NCBI GenBank assembly: GCA_017940465.1
Contig: JAGAYN010000019.1
Span: 1 to 64,000, forward strand
Source: Bacteroidales bacterium
GTDB lineage: Bacteria > Bacteroidota > Bacteroidia > Bacteroidales > P3
Direction of reading: 5' to 3'
DNA length: 64,000 nucleotides
Part shown: piece by piece, positions 41,450-49,683 of the stretch
How positions within the stretch are numbered: position 1 is the stretch's first letter
How the letters are laid out: each line of letters begins with the position of its first letter
The notes under the pieces: model-generated
What the model was told of the DNA's origin: nothing
What the model saw: only the letters and a program-made list of their open reading frames with translations
Databases searched by the model: none
Position numbers and translations under genes: made by a program

Positions 41450-41476
41450 TTAAGTAACAATTAAACTGCAATTAAA
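41450..41476 (+). repeat. 11-bp-phased TTAA array before a start codon
   Basis: TTAAG at 41450 and TTAAA at 41461 and 41472, ending 2 bp before the ATG at 41479. Confidence 0.75.
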
Positions 41477-41478
41477 CG

Positions 41479-41778
41479 ATGGACAAAAAAGAGATTACCT
41501 CTGCCCAGATAGAGCAGTGGAAGAAAGAACACGGCAAGGTCTTCGTGGCCAAAGCCGACGGAAAGACAGCCTACTACCGCAAGCCCACGCGTAAGGACTT
41601 GAGCTATGCCATGACGCTGCAAGAGCAGCCGCTTGACATGAGCGAGATGTTGCTGAAGCAGTGCTTCCTCGGTGGCGACAGTGTGTTGCACGAGGAGGTG
41701 GACTACCTGCTGGGCTGCATGGGTGAGCTGACGCAGCGCATGATGACCGTGAAACAGGTTGAGGTGGGGGAAGCCTAA
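41479..41778 (+). CDS. Tail assembly chaperone, short form
   Basis: 99 aa. Helical, acidic protein (KDLSYAMTLQEQPLDMSEMLLKQCFLGG) directly before the tape measure gene, the usual place of tail assembly chaperones. The zero-frame stop at 41776 follows a run of five G (41766-41770). A -1 shift on GGG at that run would extend it into the frame ending at 41942. The two forms would act together on the tape measure protein. Confidence 0.75.
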   Translation: MDKKEITSAQIEQWKKEHGKVFVAKADGKTAYYRKPTRKDLSYAMTLQEQPLDMSEMLLKQCFLGGDSVLHEEVDYLLGCMGELTQRMMTVKQVEVGEA

Positions 41779-41942
41779 ACGCCGCCCGAGGGTCGATGCG
41801 GCACAACCCGGTAGGCTTCATCGACACGATGCTGGAGTACTACCTGCACATCGACCCTTCCACCCTCACCGATGCACAGTGGGCGGAGAAATTCATGCAG
41901 TTGGCAGAGATACGGAAGATGGAGTTGGGGAAGGCGAGATAG
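41763..41942 (+). CDS. Extension of the tail chaperone in the -1 frame
   Basis: Reading in -1 from the G-run gives GGSLNAARGSMRHNPVGFIDTMLEYYLH and then a helical tail to the stop at 41942. The sequence is protein-like (aromatic helix, TDAQWAEKFMQLAEIRKMELGKAR) and has no ribosome site of its own before the internal ATG at 41796. Fused length would be about 154 aa. It is either reached by -1 frameshifting, or started at 41796. Confidence 0.6.
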   Translation, partial: GGGSLNAARGSMRHNPVGFIDTMLEYYLHIDPSTLTDAQWAEKFMQLAEIRKMELGKAR

Positions 41943-41943
41943 C

Positions 41944-42051
41944 CTAACGATTGTGTTCAAAGAGCCAATTCCAAATGATGACGAAGAGATAGCAGGCTGC
42001 TTTGAAGAGCAGGAAGGCTATCGCGAGTGATATGAGAGTGAGTAAAAACAC
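41944..42051 (-). CDS. 35-residue hydrophobic protein on the opposite strand
   Basis: GTG start at 42051; sequence FLLTLISLAIAFLLFKAA then CYLFVIIWNWLFEHNR. One or two membrane segments and nothing else. Preceded on its strand by a -7 box at 42072-42079. It fills the 148-bp gap between the chaperone extension and the tape measure gene. Could be a moron or type-I-toxin-like peptide; too short to be sure. Confidence 0.4.
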   Translation of the reverse strand: MFLLTLISLAIAFLLFKAACYLFVIIWNWLFEHNR

Positions 42052-42071
42052 GGCTCAAATTTTTTTGCAAA

Positions 42072-42079
42072 GATACGAA
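42072..42079 (-). promoter_or_regulatory. Minus-strand -7 box in the chaperone-tape measure gap
   Basis: The minus strand reads TATCTTTG. It points away from the tape measure gene towards the 35-residue ORF. Confidence 0.55.
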
Positions 42080-42090
42080 ATAAAACTGAC

Positions 42091-43800
42091 ATGGCAAGCA
42101 ACAAAGTTGAATACGAGATAAAAGTCATCGGGGATGCCCTGGAGCGATTGAAGGAAATCACGGGGCAGACCGAGGAACTGGGCAAGGCTGCCAAGAGTAC
42201 GAAGAGCAAGCTGGCGAGCATTGGGGGAGCTCTTGTGGTGTTCAACCAAGCCATGGAGATATACTCGAAGTTCAAAGCAAAGACCAAAGAGTTTACAGAT
42301 GCCAACCAAGCGCAACAGGAGGCTGAGGCGAAGCTGGCGCAGGTGATGAAAAACACAATGGGCGCCTCGACAGAGGAAATCAACGCCATCAAGGAGCTGG
42401 CGAGCTCGCAGCAGCAGTTGGGGGTGATAGGCGACGAGGTGCAGTTGGCGGGGGCTCAGGAACTGGGGACCTATTTGGAGAAGGCGGACAGCCTGAAGAA
42501 GCTGATGCCCGTGATGAACGACATGTTGGCGCAGCAGTATGGGCTGAATGCGAGCCAGGAGCAGGCGGTGCAGATAGGTTCGATGATGGGCAAGGTGATG
42601 GAGGGACAGGTGGGCGCATTGTCGCGATATGGCTACAAGTTCGACAAGGCGCAGGAGAAGCTGCTGAAGTATGGCACGGAGGAGCAGAAGGTGGCGACTT
42701 TGGCGGAGGTGATTAATCAAAGTGTAGGCGGCATGAACGAAGCCCTTGCCGCCACTCCTGAAGGGAAAATTCAACAGGTCAAGAACGCTATAGGCGACAT
42801 CAAAGAACGCGTGGGTGCTATTATCATACAGATTGAGGCGTTTCTTGTCCCTGTTATGGACAGCTGCATAGCCATTGCCAATAAGCTAATCGACATCGTA
42901 CAGATGGGGTGGCCAGTCTGGATAGGTGCAGCAACCGCCGTAGTGATAGCCGTTACGAAGATACGGAAGCAACTGCAAGGCACCTCGATAGCCGCCCTCT
43001 TGAGTGGTGGCAGCTTCACCACCTTTGGGGCGATGGCCAAGGCTGCCTGCCGCACTGTCAGCACGGCCATCACGAGCATCCCCATCGTGGGTTGGATAGC
43101 AGGTGCCATCACAATCATCATCGGAATGGTGCAGCAGCTGTGGACCAAGTGCGAAGCCTTCCGAGGCTTTCTTACTGGTGCGTGGGAGGTCATCAAGAAC
43201 ACTATCGGCAATATCTGGGGGCTGGTGCAGCCTATCATCGCCAAGGTGTTCGGCTTTATCAAAGGCAGGATACAGGCTATCGCGGACTTCATCCGCATGG
43301 TGATAGACTGGGTGAAAGGCATTCTCTCCAAGGTGGGGGCGTGGTTCACCAAGGTGATGCAACCTGTGGTGGACTGGTTCAAGAGCCTTTACAGCAAAAT
43401 CAAGGAAGGTATAAACAAAATCATCGAGTGGATGGCCAAGCCACTGAACAAGTTGATTGACCTTTGGAACAAAATCACTAATGGCAATGTCGAGAAGTTC
43501 AAGGTAGGCTACGAAAAGGGTGCTGCCAAGGTACGCGAGAACAAAGGTATCGCCCCAGCAGGGATGCCTGGTATGGAGAGCGGTGGCGGACTGGGTTCGG
43601 CAGCTATGGCGAAGGCTACCAAGGGAGCCAAGGAAACGGCCACCGGAGGCACACGCAACACCACCGTCAACATTAACCTCGGCAAGATGATTGAGAACAT
43701 AATCTTCAACGGTACGCTGGGCGACAACGCACAAGAGTTGGAGCGTCAGGTGCAAGAGATACTATATAGGACGCTGGCAATGGCGGCGGCCACAGCATAA
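42091..43800 (+). CDS. Tail tape measure protein
   Basis: 569 aa. N-terminal coiled coil (KVIGDALERLKEITGQTEELGKAAKS), a central hydrophobic region (VPVMDSCIAIANKLIDIVQMGWPVWIGAATAVVIAV; IPIVGWIAGAITIIIGMV), amphipathic helices with repeated Trp-Phe-Lys motifs (VDWFKSLYSKIKEGINKII), and a C-terminal part rich in Gly/Ala. It sets tail length; at this size the tail should be fairly short. Confidence 0.85.
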   Translation: MASNKVEYEIKVIGDALERLKEITGQTEELGKAAKSTKSKLASIGGALVVFNQAMEIYSKFKAKTKEFTDANQAQQEAEAKLAQVMKNTMGASTEEINAIKELASSQQQLGVIGDEVQLAGAQELGTYLEKADSLKKLMPVMNDMLAQQYGLNASQEQAVQIGSMMGKVMEGQVGALSRYGYKFDKAQEKLLKYGTEEQKVATLAEVINQSVGGMNEALAATPEGKIQQVKNAIGDIKERVGAIIIQIEAFLVPVMDSCIAIANKLIDIVQMGWPVWIGAATAVVIAVTKIRKQLQGTSIAALLSGGSFTTFGAMAKAACRTVSTAITSIPIVGWIAGAITIIIGMVQQLWTKCEAFRGFLTGAWEVIKNTIGNIWGLVQPIIAKVFGFIKGRIQAIADFIRMVIDWVKGILSKVGAWFTKVMQPVVDWFKSLYSKIKEGINKIIEWMAKPLNKLIDLWNKITNGNVEKFKVGYEKGAAKVRENKGIAPAGMPGMESGGGLGSAAMAKATKGAKETATGGTRNTTVNINLGKMIENIIFNGTLGDNAQELERQVQEILYRTLAMAAATA

Positions 43801-43806
43801 ACGGAT

Positions 43807-44388
43807 ATGGCAGCAGGGAGAAACATACAGGACAATATAGGCTTGGTGCTGAACCTCACGGCCACGCGAGCCAAAGGCTACGCAGTGCCGATGGGTGTGC
43901 CATACGTACAGGAGACCACTGTGGCAGGTGCCGAGAGGGCGGAGTTGGAGGAGGGCGGATTGGCGGCAGTGTTGAGCCAAGCCCCTCTGACCTTACGCAG
44001 GGAAGACGGCACAGCCTACGCGTTCCCCATCGACCCTATCATCAACGTCAGCTCGAAGAATATCATCGTGCGGCGATATGTGGCGAAAGGGGCGTTGAAA
44101 GGGAGCGTGAAGGAGAGCTTTTCGCAGGACGACTACGAAATCACCGTGTCGGGCATCCTGATGGGCGACACAGCCGAAGAACTGAACGGCATGGTGGCAG
44201 CGTTGCGGGAGCTGTGCGAGGCACAGGAGACGCTGGGTGTGGAGTGTGATATGTTGGTGGATGGGTATGGGATTACGAAGGTGGTGGTGGAGAGCTACCA
44301 GTTTCCGCACACGAAGGGTTTGGAGAACCAGAACTATACGCTGAAGCTGTACAGCGACAGCAGTGTGAACATATTGGAGGAGGTGTAG
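43807..44388 (+). CDS. Tail/baseplate protein, DUF6046-like
   Basis: 193 aa. Region from RYVAKGALKGSVKESFSQDDYEITVSGIL to ENQNYTLKLYSDSSVNIL resembles DUF6046-type proteins found between the tape measure and hub in Bacteroidota phages, possibly the equivalent of Mu gp43 (gpN). It follows the tape measure by 6 bp. Confidence 0.6.
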   Translation: MAAGRNIQDNIGLVLNLTATRAKGYAVPMGVPYVQETTVAGAERAELEEGGLAAVLSQAPLTLRREDGTAYAFPIDPIINVSSKNIIVRRYVAKGALKGSVKESFSQDDYEITVSGILMGDTAEELNGMVAALRELCEAQETLGVECDMLVDGYGITKVVVESYQFPHTKGLENQNYTLKLYSDSSVNILEEV

Positions 44389-44393
44389 GGGCG

Positions 44394-45350
44394 ATGTATA
44401 AGATGAGCCATAAGATAACGATAGGGAGCTACAAGCTGGTGCTGCTGGAGAGCGTGAGGGTAGTGCGGAGCGTGGAGGCGTTGGCCGACACGGCGGAGGT
44501 GGTGTTGCCTGGCATGGTGCATGGTGTGGCGATAGAGGTGGAGGACAAAATCAAGGTAGGCGATGGGGTGAAGATAGAGCTGGGGTACAATGGGCGGCTG
44601 CGGACGGAGTTTGAGGGGTATGTGAAGCGGATAGGGACGGACGGCGGGGGCCTGAAAGTGGAGTGCGAGGACGGCATCTACCTGTTTGGAAAAGCCGTAA
44701 AGGACAAAGAGTATAAAGAGGCGGATGTGAAGACGATACTGAAAGACATCTGCGAGCAGTGCGGGGGCTTCGGGCTGGCGTGCGACTACGCGTTCAAATA
44801 CGAGAAATTCACGGTGCGGAACGCTACGGGCTACGACGTATTGAAGAAGGTGCAGGAGGAGGTGAAGCCGAACATATACCTCAAAAATAATACCCTGCAT
44901 GTGCATCCGCAGTATGCCGAGATATTTGGCGAGGCACGATATGACTTTAGCAAGAACATTGAACGAGGAGGGACGGAGCTGGAGTATCGGCGGAAAGAGG
45001 ACCGTCGGGTGCTGGTGGTGGTGGAAGGCGAGAAGAGGGACGGCAAGAAGGTGAAGGCGGAGGCTGGGACGACGGGCGGCGACAGGGTGACGCTGAAGGT
45101 GCCTGGTGCGACGGATGAGAAGAGCCTGAAGAAATTGGCGGAGCAGGCACTTGAGGAGCGGTGCTACACTGGGTACAGTGGGAGCTTCAAAGGGTGGCTG
45201 TGGCCGTGGTGCGATGCGGGGTACAAGGTAACGCTGACGGACCCCGACTATGAATACAAGGACGGCACCTACTATGTGACGGCGGTGGAAGTGGAGTACA
45301 GCCAGAGCGGAGGGGTGCGGAAGATAACACTTGGAAAGAGACTATCATAA
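44394..45350 (+). CDS. Baseplate hub protein (gpD/gp44-like)
   Basis: 318 aa. Begins HKITIGSYKLVLLESVRVVRSVEALADTAEVVLP; middle TILKDICEQCGGFGLACDY and KPNIYLKNNTLHVHPQYAE; C-terminal TDPDYEYKDGTYYVTAVEVEYSQSGGVRKITLG. This is the plan of the gpD/gp27-type hub which holds the spike. Upstream of the spike gene, as in Mu. Confidence 0.72.
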   Translation: MYKMSHKITIGSYKLVLLESVRVVRSVEALADTAEVVLPGMVHGVAIEVEDKIKVGDGVKIELGYNGRLRTEFEGYVKRIGTDGGGLKVECEDGIYLFGKAVKDKEYKEADVKTILKDICEQCGGFGLACDYAFKYEKFTVRNATGYDVLKKVQEEVKPNIYLKNNTLHVHPQYAEIFGEARYDFSKNIERGGTELEYRRKEDRRVLVVVEGEKRDGKKVKAEAGTTGGDRVTLKVPGATDEKSLKKLAEQALEERCYTGYSGSFKGWLWPWCDAGYKVTLTDPDYEYKDGTYYVTAVEVEYSQSGGVRKITLGKRLS

Positions 45351-45352
45351 AT

Positions 45353-45868
45353 ATGAGCAAGACACAAGATATAAAAGAGGCTATACGAGCCATCTGCGGA
45401 AGGGGTGGCGGGGGACGGATGTACCTCGTGGGCGAGGTGGCGGACGTGGAGGGCGACAGCTGCACGGTGGACGTGGGCGGCTTGGAGCTGACGGATGTGC
45501 GGCTGACGGCGGTGAACGACGGATCGGAGGGGAAGCTGAAGGTGATTCCTGCGGTGGGCAGCACGGTGCTGCTGGCGGACTTGAGCGGCGGAGAGTTGCG
45601 GGAGTGCATCATGTATGGCTACACAGCGGTGGAGCGGATTGAGGGGACGGTGGAGCAGATAGAGCTGAACGGTGGGCAGAACGGCGGCTTGGTGAACATC
45701 GAGCAGTTGAAGCAGTGGATGGGAAACGTGGAGAGCGACCTGGCGACACTGAAGACCCTATTGCAGAGCAGCCCGATAGCGGGGAACGGTGCACCAGCGG
45801 CGATAGTGTTCAACCCACGGACACAGAGCGTAGCGAACAGTATAGAGGACATAACGATAACACACTGA
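45353..45868 (+). CDS. Baseplate spike protein (gpV/Mu gp45-like)
   Basis: 171 aa. OB-like N-terminus (GRMYLVGEVADVEGDSCTVDVGGLELTDVRL; KLKVIPAVGSTVLLADL), then a short beta region and a coil (VNIEQLKQWMGNVESDLATLKTLL). Spike proteins pierce the outer membrane when the tail contracts. It lies 2 bp before the gp25-like gene. Confidence 0.68.
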   Translation: MSKTQDIKEAIRAICGRGGGGRMYLVGEVADVEGDSCTVDVGGLELTDVRLTAVNDGSEGKLKVIPAVGSTVLLADLSGGELRECIMYGYTAVERIEGTVEQIELNGGQNGGLVNIEQLKQWMGNVESDLATLKTLLQSSPIAGNGAPAAIVFNPRTQSVANSIEDITITH

Positions 45869-45869
45869 G

Positions 45870-46157
45870 ATGACAGGAATACGACTGATACAGGACAGCG
45901 AGGGAGCGGTGGATATTGCGATAGAGAGCGGGACTATGGCTGTGGGCGAGACCATGCGGCAGGAGGAATACCTTGTGCTGATGAGCCACAAGGGGGAATG
46001 GAAAGAATGGCCCACGATAGGGGTAGGGATAGCGGACATGGTGGGGGACGAAGACCTTCGCTACTGGAAGCGAGAGATAATAGACAACATGGCGAGAGTG
46101 GGCATCAAGATAAGCAAAGTGGAATACAAGAACGGAAACCTTAAAATACAACCATAG
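45870..46157 (+). CDS. Baseplate wedge protein (gpW/gp25, Mu gp46-like)
   Basis: 95 aa. RLIQDSEGAVDIAIESGTMAVGETMRQEEYLVLMSHKGEWKEWPTIGVGI is the gp25-like opening with the conserved lysozyme-like fold, and ERWKREIIDN-like helix (YWKREIIDNM) follows. Located between spike and lysis genes. Confidence 0.72.
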   Translation: MTGIRLIQDSEGAVDIAIESGTMAVGETMRQEEYLVLMSHKGEWKEWPTIGVGIADMVGDEDLRYWKREIIDNMARVGIKISKVEYKNGNLKIQP

Positions 46158-46158
46158 G

Positions 46159-46611
46159 ATGAAACATTTTACGATAAGTGAGCTGATACACAGCGACACG
46201 GCTGTGAAGCGTAGGATATGGAACGGAGCCACGCGCGAGGTGGAAGACAACCTGATAGCGTTGGTGGGGGCGGTGCTGGACCCGGTGCGGGAGCGGTGGG
46301 GGAAGCCCATCGCGGTGACGAGCGGCTACAGGAGTGCGGAGCTAAACAGAATAGTGGGCGGCGTGGCCACGAGCCAGCACCTAAAGGGCGAGGCGGCGGA
46401 CATCTGCGCGGCGAACCCGAAAGAGACCGCACGGCTGGGGCGGCTGATCGTACAGATGGGGAGCTATGACCAGGTCATCTTCGAGTACAGCAACGCCGAC
46501 TGTACGGAGGCGGAGTGGATACACGTCAGCTGGAAGCGCGTGGGCACCAATCGCCGCCAAATACTGCGGCTGCTGAAAGGTTCAAAGAGATACGAACAAA
46601 TAAGCATATAG
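46159..46611 (+). CDS. Endolysin, M15-family peptidase
   Basis: 150 aa. Peptidase M15A/M15_3: FTISELIHSDTA opening; zinc-site motifs VTSGYRSAELN, SQHLKGEAADI (His and Asp) and EWIHVSW (His). No signal peptide, so export needs a holin or pinholin. Cuts the peptide cross-links of the cell wall. Adjacent to the spanin-like genes, forming a lysis cassette. Confidence 0.85.
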   Translation: MKHFTISELIHSDTAVKRRIWNGATREVEDNLIALVGAVLDPVRERWGKPIAVTSGYRSAELNRIVGGVATSQHLKGEAADICAANPKETARLGRLIVQMGSYDQVIFEYSNADCTEAEWIHVSWKRVGTNRRQILRLLKGSKRYEQISI

Positions 46612-46615
46612 GACT

Positions 46616-46966
46616 ATGAACGAGTGGCTGAACTATGTGTTGTCGGTGCTTACCTTGGTAGCAGGTGGTGGCTGGCTCTTTGACCGCCGCCGCCACAAAC
46701 AGGAGGTGGAGAGCATCAAGGCCGACAACCGGCAGAAAGACCTCGACCTGTCAAAGGATTATGTGGAATCCTTCCGCAAAGAGATAGCCGACCCCCTGCG
46801 GCGAGAAGTCAGGGAATTGAAAAGGGAGGTAAAGAAACTGAACAATGCAATTGGGAAGATACAAGACTGCCCTCACGCTGGCGATTGCCCTGTGTATGAC
46901 GAGCTGCAGAAGCAGCAGGCAGACGACGACCGAAACGGCGGCAATGACGAGGGAGGTGCTGCATGA
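46616..46966 (+). CDS. Inner-membrane coiled-coil lysis protein (holin or i-spanin-like)
   Basis: 116 aa. One N-terminal membrane segment (VLSVLTLVAGGGWLF) followed by a basic stop and a long coiled coil (LRREVRELKREVKKLNNAIGKI), then CPHAGDCPVY. The plan fits an Rz-like i-spanin or a Bacteroidota phage holin-like protein. Its 3' end hosts the start of the next gene in another frame. Confidence 0.65.
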   Translation: MNEWLNYVLSVLTLVAGGGWLFDRRRHKQEVESIKADNRQKDLDLSKDYVESFRKEIADPLRREVRELKREVKKLNNAIGKIQDCPHAGDCPVYDELQKQQADDDRNGGNDEGGAA

Positions 46967-47312
46967 TACGGTGGTTGTTACACAGACTGTGCGCGTGTGC
47001 GACACCATTCGCGAGCGGGAGATTATCACCATTACCCAGACCGAAGAGGGTGAGGAGAAAAGCCGCACGACCGAGCGTGAACGCGAGCACATCAGCGACA
47101 GGGAGGCCGAAAGCGCAAGTCACACGGCGAGCGAAAGCATCACGCAGAGCGAGGAACGAACTGCCGAGAAGACAGTAGAGCAGCCCCCAGCGAAGCAGAA
47201 AAAGGGCAAGCCTTTCCTATGGGGCATGGGCGTGGGGGCTGCGCTCGGAATACTCGGAGTAATCGGAATAATCAGACTAATCAGAAAAATAAAGCAATGG
47301 CACGAGACATAG
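46845..47312 (+). CDS. Lipoprotein with a C-terminal membrane segment (u-spanin-like)
   Basis: 155 aa. N-terminal lipobox MTSC (Cys about residue 21), a Ser/Thr/Glu-rich linker (residues 30-115), and a C-terminal membrane helix (PFLWGMGVGAALGILGVIGII, about 124-144) with a basic end. Anchors in both membranes are the definition of a single-protein spanin. The first 122 bp overlap the previous gene in a different frame, as in Rz/Rz1 pairs. Its last part is coded by 9-bp repeats. Confidence 0.7.
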   Translation: MQLGRYKTALTLAIALCMTSCRSSRQTTTETAAMTREVLHDTVVVTQTVRVCDTIREREIITITQTEEGEEKSRTTEREREHISDREAESASHTASESITQSEERTAEKTVEQPPAKQKKGKPFLWGMGVGAALGILGVIGIIRLIRKIKQWHET

Positions 47313-48073
47313 CGACAATCAAACAGGAGATGACCGACGCCTTCATGGGTGAGAGCGCGGTGCGGGAGCGGTACGGCCTGACGGCGACGGACACCTTCGA
47401 GGGCAAGTTCTCGAAGGTGAGCATCGAGGGGCTGCTGTTCTACGTGGTGGCTTTCGGCATCTGGGTGATGGAGAAACTCTTCGACAGCCACAAGGCCGAG
47501 GTCGACGCGGCCTTGGCCGACCTCACGCCGCACACACCGCGGTGGTATCGAAACCGTGTGTTAGAATGCGGCGTGGCGGGAGTGCGCTACTGCTCGGTGG
47601 ACGACCGAGGGGCGCGGCTGAAGATAAAGGTGGCCACGGGCGACCCCGGCAAGCGGGAGCCGCTGACGACGGAGGAGCAGGCCGCCCTCGAGCGGTGGAT
47701 GGCCGACGAGAAAGACGCGGGGCTGAAGATAGACATCGTCAACCTTGCGGGCGACGACATGGCTGTGGCGCTGACGGTATGGTACAGCCCACTGGAACTC
47801 ACGCCGAGCGACAAGCCGGTGGAGACGGCGTTGAAGGAGTACGTCAGCAACCTGGACTTCGACGGCCTATTGAGCCGCAACGGCCTCGTCGATGCGCTGC
47901 GCGAGGTGGGCGGCGTGGAGATGGTGCGTATCGACAGCCTCAAGACGCGATACAGCGACAACCTGTGGCGCGACTTTGGGGAGCAGGAACAGGCGGAGAG
48001 CGGCTACTGGAACGTGGCCGACAAGGACATCGCGGTGGTCTACAAACGCTATGAGAGGGGGCTGCTGACATGA
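47297..48073 (+). CDS. Baseplate J-like protein (Mu gp47-like)
   Basis: 258 aa from the ATG at 47297, overlapping the previous gene by 16 bp. FEGKFSKVSIEGLLFYVVAFGIWVMEKLFDSHKAEVDAAL and the C-terminal LREVGGVEMVRIDSLKTRY are the pattern of shortened baseplate J-like proteins in Bacteroidota phages. It is a wedge component that triggers sheath contraction. Confidence 0.68.
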   Translation: MARDIATIKQEMTDAFMGESAVRERYGLTATDTFEGKFSKVSIEGLLFYVVAFGIWVMEKLFDSHKAEVDAALADLTPHTPRWYRNRVLECGVAGVRYCSVDDRGARLKIKVATGDPGKREPLTTEEQAALERWMADEKDAGLKIDIVNLAGDDMAVALTVWYSPLELTPSDKPVETALKEYVSNLDFDGLLSRNGLVDALREVGGVEMVRIDSLKTRYSDNLWRDFGEQEQAESGYWNVADKDIAVVYKRYERGLLT

Positions 48074-48549
48074 TGACCATCGACTTCGACAAGCTGCGCA
48101 TCATCCTGATGCCACATGCCCTGCGGCACGGGGCTTTGCAGGAAGCCCTGCTTACCTCGATGTATGTGCCCCTGAAGCGCAACTATGCGGCGTTGCGCCG
48201 CTATGTGGAGAAAGAGGAGACGGAGCGGCAGTACGGCCCCACGGTGGGGCAACTGAGGCAGGCGGTGGCCGACCACCTGGCCATAGACAAAGGACTGGTC
48301 AGGTTCGGCGAGGTGGCCGACCGCGAGACGATAGACCTGCCGAGGGCGAGCGACGGATGGGGCAAGGCGGTGAAGCTGGGGGCAGACCCCGTGCCGCTGT
48401 GGGCTGACGACATGGTGTGTTGGAACCGCGAGTTCACCGTCAGCCTACCTGCCACCTATAGCAACAACGAGGCCGAGGTGCGCGCCCTGCTGGACCGCTG
48501 GAAGATGGCGGCGAGCCATTACACGATAACCTATTATACCGAGATATAG
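48070..48549 (+). CDS. Tail protein I-like (Mu gp48-like)
   Basis: 159 aa. Helical N-terminal half (LMPHALRHGALQEALLTSMYVPLKRNYAALRRYVE) and a beta C-terminus (FTVSLPATYSNNEAEVRALLDRWK). By position after the J-like protein it is the best candidate for the gpI/gp48 family. Sequence support is moderate. Confidence 0.5.
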   Translation: MMTIDFDKLRIILMPHALRHGALQEALLTSMYVPLKRNYAALRRYVEKEETERQYGPTVGQLRQAVADHLAIDKGLVRFGEVADRETIDLPRASDGWGKAVKLGADPVPLWADDMVCWNREFTVSLPATYSNNEAEVRALLDRWKMAASHYTITYYTEI

Positions 48550-48550
48550 C

Positions 48551-49420
48551 ATGAACAGAATGATATTCGACGACAGCGCGACCCAGTTTCCGCTGTCCAA
48601 GACAAGGATGGCCGAGATGCAGGCCGACCTGCAGGTGCCGATGAAGATACTGGCCGAGGCGCTGCCATCGGGCAGCTGCATCCTCTGCGGCTGCGAGACG
48701 GCAGGGACGGCGGGCTATGTGCGCGTGGCGATGAGCGACGGCAACGGCGGCACAGTCTACGAGGTGATCGAGGTGAATGCGGGAGCCACGGGCAGCCTCT
48801 ACCTCAACCTCACTGAGGAGACCATCTACGCCAAGAACACGAGCGGCGTGGATGTGGCGGTGCGCAAGGAACGCTACCTGAAATGGAGCATGGAGAAAGG
48901 CGAGATGTGCTGGACTTACGCTGACCTGCCGAGGCTGTGGGTGAAGGCGGCACATCAGGACGAGGAGGGTTACACCGGCTGTGCCAACGGAACAAACTGG
49001 TACGTGGCCACCGGCGGGCTGCAGATGGCGGCTCGCTTCGTGGGCGGACGGGTGCACCTGCGGGGGCTGCTGACCTACGCCCCCTACATCAGGGTGAGCC
49101 AAGCCCTGATAGACAAGAGCTACTTTGCCGATTATGCGTTGGCGGTGAATGTGGACAGCGTAGTACGCGCCACCACCGCCACGGCGCGCTACAGCGACAT
49201 GACGGTGGCCAGCGAGGTGCGGAAGGCACAGGTGCTGGAGTACCGCTCCAACCTTCTCACGCTGCCGGTGCGCTACCGTCCGAGCGGCGACATCGTGATA
49301 CCGATACGCTACAACGGAAGCCCCTCGACGGCTGTCATCGACAGCGACGGCGGCCTGCTCCTCTCACAGGAGGCCGAGGTGGGCGACACCTTGAAGATAG
49401 ACACATACTTTGACCGATGA
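48551..49420 (+). CDS. Tail-associated structural protein, unknown
   Basis: 289 aa. Starts MIFDDSATQFPLSKTRMAEMQADL, common in short tail-fibre proteins of Bacteroidota phages, with a beta-rich body (VHLRGLLTYAPYIRVSQALID; VLEYRSNLLTLPVRYRPSGDIVIP). Likely a baseplate or fibre component before the adhesin module. Confidence 0.55.
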   Translation: MNRMIFDDSATQFPLSKTRMAEMQADLQVPMKILAEALPSGSCILCGCETAGTAGYVRVAMSDGNGGTVYEVIEVNAGATGSLYLNLTEETIYAKNTSGVDVAVRKERYLKWSMEKGEMCWTYADLPRLWVKAAHQDEEGYTGCANGTNWYVATGGLQMAARFVGGRVHLRGLLTYAPYIRVSQALIDKSYFADYALAVNVDSVVRATTATARYSDMTVASEVRKAQVLEYRSNLLTLPVRYRPSGDIVIPIRYNGSPSTAVIDSDGGLLLSQEAEVGDTLKIDTYFDR

Positions 49421-49683
49421 GCCGAGCGGGACAGGGGCAGACGGTGATAGACATGGCGGTGCAGCATACGGGACTGGCCGATGCTGCGTGGGCCATCGCG
49501 GAACGCAATGGGGTAAGCCTCACCGACAGCGTGGGCGGCATGGATCTCGAGCTGTCCGCCGTGGAAAGCGACAGCGACACGGTAGCCGCGATGGGCGGCA
49601 GCCGACCCGCCACCGAGGGCGAGCCGAGGCGCAGCACCCGCATCCCGATAGGCGAACTTGAGATAGGAAAGGACAGGATATGA
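49417..49683 (+). CDS. Small LysM-like tail protein, copy 1
   Basis: 88 aa. GQGQTVIDMAVQHTGLADAAWAIAERNGVSLTD resembles the first part of a LysM domain. A paralogue lies at 50506-50760. Both flank the 273-residue coiled-coil protein. May help join fibre proteins to the baseplate or bind glycans. Confidence 0.55.
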   Translation: MSRAGQGQTVIDMAVQHTGLADAAWAIAERNGVSLTDSVGGMDLELSAVESDSDTVAAMGGSRPATEGEPRRSTRIPIGELEIGKDRI

